From: Deltaproteobacteria bacterium
Lineage (GTDB): Bacteria; Desulfobacterota; Syntrophia; Syntrophales; UBA5619
Direction: 5' to 3'
DNA length: 39,179 nt
Assembly: GCA_021372695.1 (NCBI GenBank)
Contig: JAJFTY010000161.1
Location: 1-39,179 of the forward strand
Part shown: positions 24,911 to 32,862 of the stretch, piece by piece
How positions within the stretch are numbered: the first letter of the stretch is position 1
Layout: each line of letters starts with the position of its first letter
Translations under genes and position numbers: made by a program
The notes under the pieces: model-generated
Database searches by the model: none
What the model was told of the DNA's origin: nothing
What the model saw: the letters and a program-made list of their open reading frames with translations, nothing else

Positions 24911-27172
24911 TCACCTCGCCACCGTCGGGATGCCGCTATCCGCCGCCTCCACCCGGCAGGGCACATACCGGTGCATGGGGGTCCCCAGCCAGTCGCGGTG
25001 GGTGTTCTTTGTGAGGCGGTTCACGTTCGCGCCGTATACCTTGCCGTCGTAGACCATGCCGAAGCCATGGGGGATGACCACGTGGCCCGGGTGGGCCGTC
25101 TCCGTCACCTCCAGTTCGATCTCCTCGGAGCCGGCTTCTGTCGTCACCCGCACCATCTCGCCGTCCTTCAGATTGAGCGCCCCGGCGTCCGCGGGATGCA
25201 TCATTACGGTGCAGTCGCGCTTGCCTTCGTTCCAGGCGGGATTACGCATCAGGGTGTTGGCGTTCATCTGGAAGTGCCGGCCCGCCATGAGGACCAGCGG
25301 GAAGGCCGGGTCCGGCTTCAGCGCTGCCTCCTCGTGGGCCGAGTCGAGCGCCTCCAGCTCCGCCCGGAGTTCCGGAATCACGAGGTCGATCCTGCCGTCC
25401 ACCGTCCGGATGGCGGCGAGGTTCTCTTCCGGGTCGACGAGGCCCACCCAGAGCCCCTCGGGATGGTCGATGACCTTCTGGAACAGCTCCTCCCCCATGC
25501 CCAACCCCGGCATGAATCCCGCGCGGGCGGCGCTCTCGCGAAACGGCTTGGGGGCGACCTGCATCATCCCCCACAGGGCGGCCTTGTGCACCGATCCCAT
25601 GACCTTGCCCAAAGTCTTGCCCAGGATGAACGGCATGGCTCCGAGCGCGGCCGGTTCCGTTGCGGCATACCCCATGAGCGCGAGGCCGAAGGGGGCATGG
25701 CCCTCTTCCGCCGCCCTGTAGAGGCTGTCGGGGATGGGCGGGATGAGGCCCAGCCGGTCCGCCAGGCGCAGGTGGATCTCCCCCAGCTCCAGGGGCTCGC
25801 CCTCGGGTGCGATAATCGGCCGCCGCATCTGGAAATAGATCCCGGGGAAGGTGAGGGGGAAGAAGGTGCCGTCCCAGGATTCGTAGGCGGAGCGGGAGGG
25901 CAAGACATAATGGGAGAGAGCCGCCGTCTCCGTCATGGCGAGCTCCGCCGTCACGAGGAGATCCAGGCGCTTGAAGGCTTTTTCGTAGGCGGTCGTGTCC
26001 GCGTAGGAGCGGAGGGGATTCGACCCGGAGACCATGACCGCCCGGAGGCGTTCGGGGTGGTCGGAGAGGATCTCCTCGGGCATGGCGTTCGGCGGAAAGC
26101 AGCCCACGACGGCGGGGAAATTCGTGGCCACGGTGCGCCACGTCTTGGGGTCCCGTTCGTCGGAGTGGGCGCCCAGGGGCATCATCTGCCCGTGGAAGAC
26201 GTTCCCGCCGCGCACCCCGATCCGGCCGCAGATCGCCAGCAGCGTCACGGCCAGGGATGAGGAGACGGCGCTGTGCCGGTTCATCATGATCCCCAGGTCG
26301 TAGCGCAGGCAGGACTTCCGCGTGGCGAAGAGGCGGCAGATCTCGCGGACCCGGCCGTAGTCGAGGTTGCAGGTGCGGACGGCGGCGCGGGCGTCGAAAC
26401 CCAGGAACAGGCCGCGGATCTCGTCGAGGCCGGCTGTGTGCTTTGCGATGTAGTCCCTGTTCTCCCATCCCTCCTGGAGGATGATCGCGATCATGGCCCG
26501 CATGAGGAGGGCATCCGTGCCCGGCCGGATGGGCAGGTGGACGTTGGCGATCTTGGCCGTCTCGGAGAGGCGCGGGTCGATCACGACCAGGAGCTTGTCC
26601 GGATCTTTGGCGATCCGCTGGAGCTGCTTCGGCGCCTGGGGGATCTGGTGGCTCTGCATCCCGTTCCAGCCGAAGACCAGCAGCATATCCGTCTCATCGG
26701 CATCGATCTCGGTGTGGACGTTCTGGCGGCCGTAGATCCGGCCGTTCACCCAGAAGAGGCCCGAGAACTCCTGGGTCAGGGGGCTGTAGTGGTAGCGCGA
26801 TCCCAGGCCCCGCATCAGGCGGACGCCGAAGGCCGCCTCGAAGTGACAGCCCTGCCCGCCGCCGCCCATGTAAGCGAAGGAGCGGGGGCCGTGGCGGTCG
26901 ACGATCCCCCGGAGCTTTGCCGCGATCTCGTCGATGGCCTGCTCCCAGGAGATCCGCTCGAAGGCGTTTCCGACCCGCTTCAGCGGGTGTGTCAGGCGGT
27001 CGGCATTGTGCTGGTGATGGGCGATGTTCATCCCCTTCCGGCAGAGGTACCCTTCGCTGCGGACGTTGCTTTTGTCCCCCCTCACCTTCACGATGCGGTT
27101 GTCCTCGACCTCGACCTCCAGGCCGCAGTTCTGCGCGCAGAGGATGCAGCCGGTCTTGTGGATGGTTCCCAT
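24911..27172 (-). CDS. Molybdopterin-dependent oxidoreductase (DMSO reductase superfamily)
   Basis: 753 residues. The N-terminal 4Fe-4S site is C9-x2-C12-x3-C16 ... C44-R-K-G, and the bis-MGD binding segments follow (W-E-Q-A-I-D-E-I near 76, L-L-V-F-G-W-N near 165, L-V-V-I-D-P-R near 195, V-S-G-S-N-P-L). The C-terminal MGD domain has N-A-N-T-L-M-R-N and a final H-R-D-W-L-G-T. No Cys or Sec is found where formate dehydrogenases and nitrate reductases carry their metal ligand; the local sequence is Y-S-P-L-T-Q-E-F, so Ser130 is a possible ligand. There is no twin-arginine signal, so it is cytoplasmic. No iron-sulfur or membrane partner lies next to it. Substrate unknown. Confidence 0.88.
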   Translation of the reverse strand: MGTIHKTGCILCAQNCGLEVEVEDNRIVKVRGDKSNVRSEGYLCRKGMNIAHHQHNADRLTHPLKRVGNAFERISWEQAIDEIAAKLRGIVDRHGPRSFAYMGGGGQGCHFEAAFGVRLMRGLGSRYHYSPLTQEFSGLFWVNGRIYGRQNVHTEIDADETDMLLVFGWNGMQSHQIPQAPKQLQRIAKDPDKLLVVIDPRLSETAKIANVHLPIRPGTDALLMRAMIAIILQEGWENRDYIAKHTAGLDEIRGLFLGFDARAAVRTCNLDYGRVREICRLFATRKSCLRYDLGIMMNRHSAVSSSLAVTLLAICGRIGVRGGNVFHGQMMPLGAHSDERDPKTWRTVATNFPAVVGCFPPNAMPEEILSDHPERLRAVMVSGSNPLRSYADTTAYEKAFKRLDLLVTAELAMTETAALSHYVLPSRSAYESWDGTFFPLTFPGIYFQMRRPIIAPEGEPLELGEIHLRLADRLGLIPPIPDSLYRAAEEGHAPFGLALMGYAATEPAALGAMPFILGKTLGKVMGSVHKAALWGMMQVAPKPFRESAARAGFMPGLGMGEELFQKVIDHPEGLWVGLVDPEENLAAIRTVDGRIDLVIPELRAELEALDSAHEEAALKPDPAFPLVLMAGRHFQMNANTLMRNPAWNEGKRDCTVMMHPADAGALNLKDGEMVRVTTEAGSEEIELEVTETAHPGHVVIPHGFGMVYDGKVYGANVNRLTKNTHRDWLGTPMHRYVPCRVEAADSGIPTVAR

Positions 27173-27322
27173 GGGGTCTCCTTTCCGTCAGTGCCGTCGA
27201 TCCGACTCTCAACAGAGGTTTGCATGAACCGGGGAGGCTTCCGAAGCCCGCCCGCTATTTCCCGCTTTCCGATTCCCCTTGGCGCGACGCTTTATTAGTT
27301 CGGCAACAGTATATGTCAGGGT

Positions 27323-27414
27323 CGTCATTCCGGCGAAAGCCGGAATCCAGCAGTAATTTGACTGGATGCCTGATCAGAGCCTGCCCCGGACTCGATCCGG
27401 GGTCCGGCATGACG
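27323..27414. repeat. Palindromic dispersed element, copy 2
   Basis: The ends CGTCAT and ATGACG are inverted, followed inwards by CCGG/CCGG and CCAG/CTGG pairs, with a CCGGACTCGATCCGG hairpin in one arm. It ends 2 bases before the stop codon of the hybrid kinase. Shares its plan with 8107-8199. It occupies most of the 244-base gap 27173-27416; the rest holds no gene. Confidence 0.7.
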
Positions 27415-27416
27415 TT

Positions 27417-29606
27417 CTATCTGTTTGGTTGCTGGTGCAAATAACCTTGAGGATTACGAGCCGGAACCTTCAGCAGTTCATCCCGGATGGTCACGCCGAT
27501 CTTTTCCAGGACATAGGGTTTTCTGACGTAGGCGCCGGCCCCGAGCCGCTGGGCCTCCCTGACCCGCTCCGTCTCGGAAAAACCGCTGACCAGAATCGCC
27601 TTCTGCTTCGGATGGATTTCCAGAACCCGCTGGTAGGTTTCCAATCCGTCGATCCCCGGTGCCATGATCATGTCCAGGACCAGGATATCCGCCTTGTTCT
27701 GTCGGAGATACGCCACCGCCTCCTCACCGCCGGAAACCGCGTGGACCCGGTATCCCAGTCTCGTCAGCAATCCGGAGGCAACATCGCGCTGCTCGGCAAT
27801 GTCATCCACGACGAGAACCGATTCTCCATGTCCCATGTATCGTTCGATCGGCTCCTTCTGCTGCGGCGCGATCGCCTGTTCCCGCGTGACCGGGAAATAG
27901 AGGGTGAAGCTGGCACCCTGTCCGACTTCCGTTTCGACGTCGATGTACCCGCTGTGATCCTTGACCGTTCCCCAGACGATGGCCAATCCCAGCCCGGTCC
28001 CGCTCCTGCCCATCGTTTTTTTCGTATAAAAGGGCTCGAAGATCTTCTCCCGGCTCTCGGCGGGGATGCCCATCCCCGTGTCGGATACAGTCAGGATGGT
28101 GTAATCGCCCTCCCTGATTTCGTCATAGCCCCGGACGGCCCTGTCGAGATAGCGGCTCTCCGTCCGGATCACGACCTCTCCGCTTTCACCGCCGGAGATC
28201 GATTCCGCTGCATTCACCACCAGGTTCATCAGCGTCTTTTCCAGATGGATGGCGGATCCCTTGATGTTCAGAAGGTTCTGGCCGCACTCCGTTCTGAAGG
28301 TCACACCGGGATGATGGTCTCTGATCTTCTCGAATACCGGGGACTTGAGAAAGCTGGACACAACGCGGTTGATGTCGATCACGTCCGACGTTGCGACGCC
28401 GCGCCGCGCCAATGTCAGAAGGTCCTGGATGATGGCGGCTCCCTTTTCCGTGGACTGCAGAATCTTTTCCACGTGACCCCTGGCCCGGCTCCCTTCGGGG
28501 ATCTGTTCCAGCAGCAGTTCCGAGTAGCCGCTCAAGATCCCCAGGACGTTGTTCAAATCATGGGCGACGCCGCCGGCCAGCTGCCCGAGCGCTTCCATCT
28601 TCTCGGAACGTTGCAGACGCTCCGTCAGCCTTTGGCGCTCCTGATCGGCGTGCTTGAGCTCCGTGATGTCCATGATCGCACCGACCAACCCCGCAGTCCG
28701 GCCATCGATGCCGACATAGGCGGCTTTATGGAAGATAATGTCGTGTCGGGTGCCATCCGCATGGAGGAATGATGTCTCGTAAACCTGTGGACCGCTACGA
28801 CGGAATAGATTCCTGTCTGCGCGCTCGTAGATGTCAGCCAAGTCTGGGGGGAAGACTTCACGGACGGACTTACCGACGATCTGCTCCTTGGATAAGCCGA
28901 TAAAATTCTGAAAGGCCGCATTACAGCCGAGATAAACCGCCGCTTCGTTCTTGTAGAAGATCGGGATGGGGACGGCGTCGAGCAGTTGCTGCGAGAAATG
29001 CAGCTGTTCCCGCAGCACCTTCTCCGTCTTGCTGAGGTCGTTGAACAGCTGCGCGTTGGCGATCGCACCTGACATCTGCATCCCGATCTTCTCAGCCAGG
29101 AGAAGATCCTGCTCATCGTAGGCGTCCGGCCGCCGGGATCTCATCAGCAGATTCCCGATCACCTTATCCCGGGAAATCAGGGGGACGAACATCACCGAGT
29201 GTATGCCCGCCTGGGTTGCAATGATGAGACTGGGGAATTTCTCGACGAGGCCTCGTGGATCTTCCGACTGGACGATGATGCCCCTCCGCGTACGGAGGAC
29301 CTCCTCCATGATCGTTCCCTTCAGAGGAAAAGAATCCCCCACCTTCCGGCCGGGCAGGTCCAGGCCGGAAGCATAGGCGACATCCAGCATGCCGTGCCGG
29401 GCATCGTACAGGCTGACGATCAGGCTGTCGAAGGTCAGCAGTTTCCTGATTTCGGCGACCGTTCGTTCATAGACCTCGTCGATCTCCAGCGTGGAGCCGA
29501 GCAGCCGCCCGATATTGGCAATGATGGCCAGTTCGTTGGCCAGCCTTTCGGCGGCCTCCTGGCTCTGGCGGATCTCCTCCGCCTGCCTGTTCCCTTGATC
29601 GTTCAT
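27417..29606 (-). CDS. Hybrid sensor histidine kinase (GAF-PAS-HisKA-HATPase-receiver)
   Basis: 729 residues, no membrane span, so a cytoplasmic sensor. Order of parts: coiled N-terminus, GAF domain (about 35-188), PAS domain with PAC end (about 200-318, ending I-M-D-I-T-E-L-K), HisKA with L-A-G-G-V-A-H349-D-L-N-N, HATPase with N-L-V-V-N-A-A-E, D-T-G-M-G-I-P and G-T-G-L-G-L-A, and a C-terminal receiver (V-L-V-V-D-D, phospho-acceptor Asp in L-V-L-D-M-I-M, Lys in Y-V-R-K-P). The H-box type is that of NtrB-like kinases. A linked DNA-binding regulator is not present, so output probably runs through a phosphorelay. Ligand unknown. Confidence 0.94.
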   Translation of the reverse strand: MNDQGNRQAEEIRQSQEAAERLANELAIIANIGRLLGSTLEIDEVYERTVAEIRKLLTFDSLIVSLYDARHGMLDVAYASGLDLPGRKVGDSFPLKGTIMEEVLRTRRGIIVQSEDPRGLVEKFPSLIIATQAGIHSVMFVPLISRDKVIGNLLMRSRRPDAYDEQDLLLAEKIGMQMSGAIANAQLFNDLSKTEKVLREQLHFSQQLLDAVPIPIFYKNEAAVYLGCNAAFQNFIGLSKEQIVGKSVREVFPPDLADIYERADRNLFRRSGPQVYETSFLHADGTRHDIIFHKAAYVGIDGRTAGLVGAIMDITELKHADQERQRLTERLQRSEKMEALGQLAGGVAHDLNNVLGILSGYSELLLEQIPEGSRARGHVEKILQSTEKGAAIIQDLLTLARRGVATSDVIDINRVVSSFLKSPVFEKIRDHHPGVTFRTECGQNLLNIKGSAIHLEKTLMNLVVNAAESISGGESGEVVIRTESRYLDRAVRGYDEIREGDYTILTVSDTGMGIPAESREKIFEPFYTKKTMGRSGTGLGLAIVWGTVKDHSGYIDVETEVGQGASFTLYFPVTREQAIAPQQKEPIERYMGHGESVLVVDDIAEQRDVASGLLTRLGYRVHAVSGGEEAVAYLRQNKADILVLDMIMAPGIDGLETYQRVLEIHPKQKAILVSGFSETERVREAQRLGAGAYVRKPYVLEKIGVTIRDELLKVPARNPQGYLHQQPNR

Positions 29607-29663
29607 CGCAAGATCCCCTTTACGCGAGATGGTTTTTTAGGATGAAACCATCGCCGCAAACGG

Positions 29664-29690
29664 ATAATACCTTCCTGCAATGAATGTCAA
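29664..29690 (-). promoter_or_regulatory. Candidate promoter of the hybrid kinase gene
   Basis: Minus strand TTGACA (29690-29685) and TATTAT (29669-29664). Both boxes are good, but the spacer is only 15 bases. The kinase ATG is at 29606. Confidence 0.4.
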
Positions 29691-29826
29691 TCCCCATGCG
29701 CGACCCAGCCACGATTTCGGAAATCGAAGGATTCGATGACCTGACGCTCTCTTCGGTCCGGGGCGGTTGTATTTATGATTGAGATGCATGAACGGCGGTG
29801 GTAATCTCTCCGCAAAGGTTGGAAAC

Positions 29827-30525
29827 ATGAACGCAATCGATCCCGGGCAGTACGAACACATCGTCTTTTTTACCGGCGCGGGGATGTCTGCGGAAAGCGG
29901 CGTTCCCACCTACCGGGGCCGCGGCGGCATCTGGGAGCGGTACCGCTGGGAGGAGTTCGCCTGCCAGGAGGCTTTCGAGGCCGATCCGGAAAAGGTCCTG
30001 AAATTCCATGAATTGCGGCGGGCGGCGGTCCTGGCCTGCCCACCCCACGCCGGACATGCGGCCATCGCCGCCTTGGAGAAGCGGCATTCCGGGGTCACGG
30101 TGGTGACGCAGAACATCGACGGGATGCATCAGCGGGCGGGCAGCCGGCGCGTCCTGGAGCTGCACGGAAGCCTCTGGCGCCTGCGGTGCCGCAACCATGG
30201 CATATCCGAAGATGTCGGCGAAAAATACAGAAGCTACCGGTGTGAAAAGTGCGGGAGCTGGCTGCGGCCCGATATCACCTGGTTCGGGGACGCCCTCAAT
30301 GAAGGGGTGGTGCGCGAGGCCGTCGCGGCGATCCGCGGCTGTGACCTTTTCGTGAGCGTGGGAACTTCCGGAGTGGTCTATCCGGCGGCGGGGTTCCCGC
30401 GATTCGCCAGGGAGAACAACGCTCGTTGCATCGAGATCAATCCCGAGGCGAACGAGACGTCATCACTTTACGACGAAGCGATCAGGGACAGGGCGGGGCA
30501 TGCGCTGCCGGGACTCTTCGGGTGA
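29827..30525 (+). CDS. Sir2-family NAD-dependent protein deacylase, atypical zinc site
   Basis: 232 residues from the ATG at 29827, with AAAGGTTGGA upstream; the in-frame ATG at 29779 lacks this. NAD-binding G-A-G-M-S-A-E-S-G-V-P-T-Y-R-G (17-31), T-Q-N-I-D-G (94-99) and catalytic His113 in E-L-H-G are present, as is V-G-T-S-G-V-V-Y-P. The zinc site reads C121-x2-H124 ... C139-x2-C142, so one of the four usual Cys is His. The class III (CobB/SIRT5) Tyr-x2-Arg pair that selects succinyl or malonyl lysine reads His61-x2-Arg64. It probably removes acyl groups from lysines; the preferred acyl group is open. Confidence 0.92.
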   Translation: MNAIDPGQYEHIVFFTGAGMSAESGVPTYRGRGGIWERYRWEEFACQEAFEADPEKVLKFHELRRAAVLACPPHAGHAAIAALEKRHSGVTVVTQNIDGMHQRAGSRRVLELHGSLWRLRCRNHGISEDVGEKYRSYRCEKCGSWLRPDITWFGDALNEGVVREAVAAIRGCDLFVSVGTSGVVYPAAGFPRFARENNARCIEINPEANETSSLYDEAIRDRAGHALPGLFG

Positions 30526-30551
30526 CGAAACAGGACCGTTTGACGCCCGGT

Positions 30552-30989
30552 CTACTGCCCGACGATCTTGTGCCCGGCCTTCTTCCAGGCGTCGACGCCG
30601 CCGCCGAGGGCCTTGACATTCCGATAACCCATTTCCAGGTATTGCGCTGCCAGACCGGCAGACGTGTGCTCGTTCGGTCAGGAACAGTAAAAGATGATGG
30701 GCTGGTCCTTTTCCAGCCCGGCCAGCCGGGATTCAAATTCCTTCAGGGAGACGGCCCCCTCCAGCATCATGGTGCTGCACGCCTTTTCATCGGCATAGGC
30801 ACAGACCAGAAGGGCTTTGCCCGCGGAAACTTGAGCGTGTGCCTCCTGCGGCGAGATCCGGGCGACATCGATCTTTGCGCCTGCCGCACTGACCTGTTCT
30901 GCCGCAGTCGCACAGGGCGCCGTGAGAAACAGCCCCAAGAACAGCGCCGCCGCGCGCACGATTCTTCCCATTCTCTTCACCTGAATCAT
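30552..30989 (-). CDS. Secreted rhodanese-like protein, probable selenoprotein (UGA read as Sec)
   Basis: Read through an in-frame UGA (30680-30678) the gene gives 145 residues. The ATG at 30989 is set by GAGGAG 7 bases upstream. Residues 1-30 are a signal peptide (basic start, L-F-L-G-L-F-L, A-T-A-A end), so it acts outside the cytoplasm. A single rhodanese domain follows. The active loop is F-Y-C102-S-U104-P-N-E-H-T-S-A, where relatives have C-x-C-P-N-E; after it come A-A-Q-Y-L-E-M-G-Y and G-G-G-V-D-A-W, which complete the domain, and a TAG stop. Coding sense continues with no frame change across the UGA, and a SECIS-like hairpin follows. Alternatives: a nonsense mutation or a sequencing error at a Cys TGC/TGT codon. 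Rhodaneses transfer sulfane sulfur. Confidence 0.8.
30645..30680 (-). promoter_or_regulatory. Candidate bacterial SECIS element with its UGA
   Basis: After UGA there are 21 bases, then the loop GGUCU closed by CUGCC/GGCAG (5 perfect pairs), below which a U (30662) is bulged and two further pairs form. A GG(U)-led loop at this distance and a bulged U are hallmarks of the SelB-binding hairpin, as in E. coli fdhF. Confidence 0.75.
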
Positions 30990-31114
30990 CTTGGACTCCT
31001 CGTAACGCTGCACATTTCCCTTGGTGTAGGTGTAACAGCGGGAAGGGTTTGGGATCAATCAGGGATGATCTCGATGATTTTGGTAGGAGAATTCTAACCC
31101 GGCAGACCGTCTTG

Positions 31115-31786
31115 TCAGGAGAGTTTGCCGGCGGGAGCGACCCTCATCTGGGGAACCATGATCCGCTCCAGGTCGAACCTCTGGCGTTCGAAGGCGTCTG
31201 AATCTTCTGCGGTCGACAGTTTGATCATGTCCCCGAAGGAGATGACGACCCTGGCAAAGGGTTTGGGCAGAAAATATCTGTCCCAACTGTTGAAATACCA
31301 GGCCCTGTCGGCAGAGGTGTAGAAGGGGACGATGACCGCATCGGCGGCACGGGCCAACTGAATCACCCCGGCCTTGACGATTCCCGCCGGCCCCTTGGGG
31401 CCGTCAACGACATGGGCGGCCAGCCCGAACTGACCCAGGCGATCGATCATGGCTTTCAAGGCCTGTCTCCCGTCGCGCGAAGAGGAGCCCCGGACCGTGT
31501 GCCAGCCGCTTCTCTCGGCCACATCGGCGATGATCTCCCCGTCGGAGCTTTTGCTGATCATCAGGGAGGGCTTGAGGTGTCTGTAGGTCTGGAAATGGCG
31601 GATGGCCGCGAAAAATTGCTGATGCCAGGTGCACAACACAACCTTGCCGCCGTTTCCGAGATGTTCCATCCATTGTTTTTCGTTTTCGACCTGAATCCTG
31701 AAGGTAGAGCTGTAGAGGCGAATGAAGCGGTAGAGAAAGGCATGGAAGAACTTCGTCTTCAGGATCTTTCTAAATCCGGACGCCAT
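31115..31786 (-). CDS. DUF374 lysophospholipid acyltransferase family protein
   Basis: 223 residues from the ATG at 31786, with AGAGGAG upstream. The DUF374 features are V-V-L-C-T-W-H-Q-Q (the His of the acyltransferase H-x4-D/Q region), S-K-S-S-D-G-E-I-I-A and G-S-S-S-R-D-G, then V-D-G-P-K-G-P-A-G. These resemble LpxL/PlsC-type acyltransferases, which place acyl chains on lipid A or lysophospholipid at the inner face of the cytoplasmic membrane; the exact substrate is not known for DUF374. A hydrophobic N-terminal helix may hold it on the membrane. The selenoprotein gene follows 125 bases downstream on the same strand. Confidence 0.88.
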   Translation of the reverse strand: MASGFRKILKTKFFHAFLYRFIRLYSSTFRIQVENEKQWMEHLGNGGKVVLCTWHQQFFAAIRHFQTYRHLKPSLMISKSSDGEIIADVAERSGWHTVRGSSSRDGRQALKAMIDRLGQFGLAAHVVDGPKGPAGIVKAGVIQLARAADAVIVPFYTSADRAWYFNSWDRYFLPKPFARVVISFGDMIKLSTAEDSDAFERQRFDLERIMVPQMRVAPAGKLS

Positions 31787-31924
31787 GCAGGGAATCTCCT
31801 CTTCTCACGGGAAGCGGGCAATCTCGCGGAATGTCCCGACAAGAAAATGATAGACGAGAGCCGCTATGCCGTCTTGTCTTGACACCCATGGCAGCATCTC
31901 GTCGATCACGAAATAGTGCTGTCC

Positions 31925-31950
31925 CGTCACCCATCCCTGATCAGGTGACG
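31925..31950 (-). terminator. 7-bp hairpin downstream of the cold-shock gene
   Basis: CGTCACC (31925-31931) pairs with GGTGACG (31944-31950) around 12 bases. It lies 25 bases after the cold-shock stop. No T-run; weak terminator candidate. Confidence 0.35.
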
Positions 31951-31974
31951 GTTCAACGCCCCGCAAATGATGGC

Positions 31975-32175
31975 TTATATCTTGCGAACATTCGCGGCAG
32001 CCGGACCTTTGGCGCCCTGGGTTACATCGAAGCTGACCCGGTCGCCCTCAGCCAGTGATTTGAAACCCTCTCCCTGAATCGCGGAATGATGAACGAACAG
32101 ATCCTTGCCGCCATCCTGCTCGATAAAGCCAAACCCCTTCTGATCATTGAACCACTTCACTTTTCCTTCTGCCAT
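31975..32175 (-). CDS. Cold-shock domain protein (CspA family)
   Basis: 66 residues, the usual size, from the ATG at 32175 with AAAGGAG upstream. RNP1 is K-G-F-G-F-I-E and RNP2 is L-F-V-H-H-S; the start [10 protein letters not shown] is typical. It binds single-stranded RNA/DNA and acts as an RNA chaperone. A leader of about 155 bases with a hairpin and U-run lies upstream, which fits leader-based control of csp mRNAs, though whether it is cold-induced cannot be told from sequence. Confidence 0.96.
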   Translation of the reverse strand: MAEGKVKWFNDQKGFGFIEQDGGKDLFVHHSAIQGEGFKSLAEGDRVSFDVTQGAKGPAAANVRKI

Positions 32176-32233
32176 CTTTCGTTCTCCTTTGTTAGTTGGT
32201 CTTCGCCCCAAATTCGCACTTTTGCGTCTGGAA

Positions 32234-32266
32234 ACAAAAAACCCTGTCACATCATAATGGACAGGG
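32234..32266 (-). terminator. Intrinsic-terminator-like hairpin in the csp leader
   Basis: On the minus strand CCCTGTC (32266-32260 as its complement) pairs with GACAGGG (32248-32242), followed directly by a run of six or seven U (32241-32235). It lies about 60 bases before the csp start. It could end transcription from upstream or act as an attenuator for csp. Confidence 0.65.
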
Positions 32267-32338
32267 CTTGAATCATTTTTCACTTCCCTATATGGGAAAG
32301 AAGATCAATCGGTTTTTGTCGATCATTATGTTGGCCTT

Positions 32339-32366
32339 ACCCTATGCTCATTCCCGACAAAGTCAA
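32339..32366 (-). promoter_or_regulatory. Candidate csp promoter
   Basis: Minus strand TTGACT (32366-32361), 16-base spacer, TAGGGT (32344-32339). -35 5 of 6, -10 weak. It would give a leader near 155 bases. Confidence 0.35.
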
Positions 32367-32454
32367 GAGATATTATTGCCGGAGAAACGGAATTTCCCGT
32401 TGGTCCTTTCCGTTTATCATGTTAAGATCCCTCATAAAAACAAAGGAGGTCGCC

Positions 32455-32799
32455 ATGTGGGTCTTCACCAAGCAGAGTTTCGTGTGCATCCTTGCGTTAG
32501 AGAACAGCCCGGCCGACTACATGATCCAATCCCGCTTCCCGGGACACATCGAGGCGCTCTTCCCCGACGCCGAGGTCACGGAAGCACCCTATGGCATCTA
32601 CCGATACCGGGCCGCCGTGCAGAAGCACATTGTGGTGAAGACGCTCCTCAACAACGTGGAGCACATTGATTATTTCCATTTCAAAGACGCCATTCCCGAT
32701 AAACGCTATCAGGCGGCCCTGAGAGACGTCTGGGACACGCTGAACAAGCACGACGTCGGCCCCGGCAAGCCGCACGATCCCGAAGCGTTCATGCCCTGA
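32455..32799 (+). CDS. Conserved small protein of unknown function
   Basis: 114 residues from the ATG at 32455, which has a perfect AAAGGAGGT 5-6 bases upstream. The N-terminus M-W-V-F-T-K-Q-S-F-V and later segments R-F-P-G-H-I-E-A-L-F-P, Y-R-Y-R-A-A-V and D-Y-F-H-F-K-D-A-I-P resemble a widespread family of short, uncharacterised cytoplasmic proteins. No membrane span, signal or metal motif. It stands alone, divergent from the cold-shock gene and convergent with the RidA gene. Function unknown. Confidence 0.8.
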   Translation: MWVFTKQSFVCILALENSPADYMIQSRFPGHIEALFPDAEVTEAPYGIYRYRAAVQKHIVVKTLLNNVEHIDYFHFKDAIPDKRYQAALRDVWDTLNKHDVGPGKPHDPEAFMP

Positions 32800-32862
32800 G
32801 CGTCCATCGAAGATGTCCGTTTCCCGGCCGCGATCGGGAAGGCCGGGAGGGGATCGTCTTCG

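Noticed and set aside
24911..27172. Possible selenocysteine in the molybdopterin oxidoreductase, as in formate dehydrogenases
   Set aside because: No in-frame UGA interrupts the gene and the ligand region reads Y-S-P-L-T-Q-E.
30482..30736. 84-residue minus-strand ORF over the second half of the rhodanese gene
   Set aside because: It is in another frame, has no rhodanese motifs and overlaps the sirtuin end; the Sec read-through explains the coding signal better.
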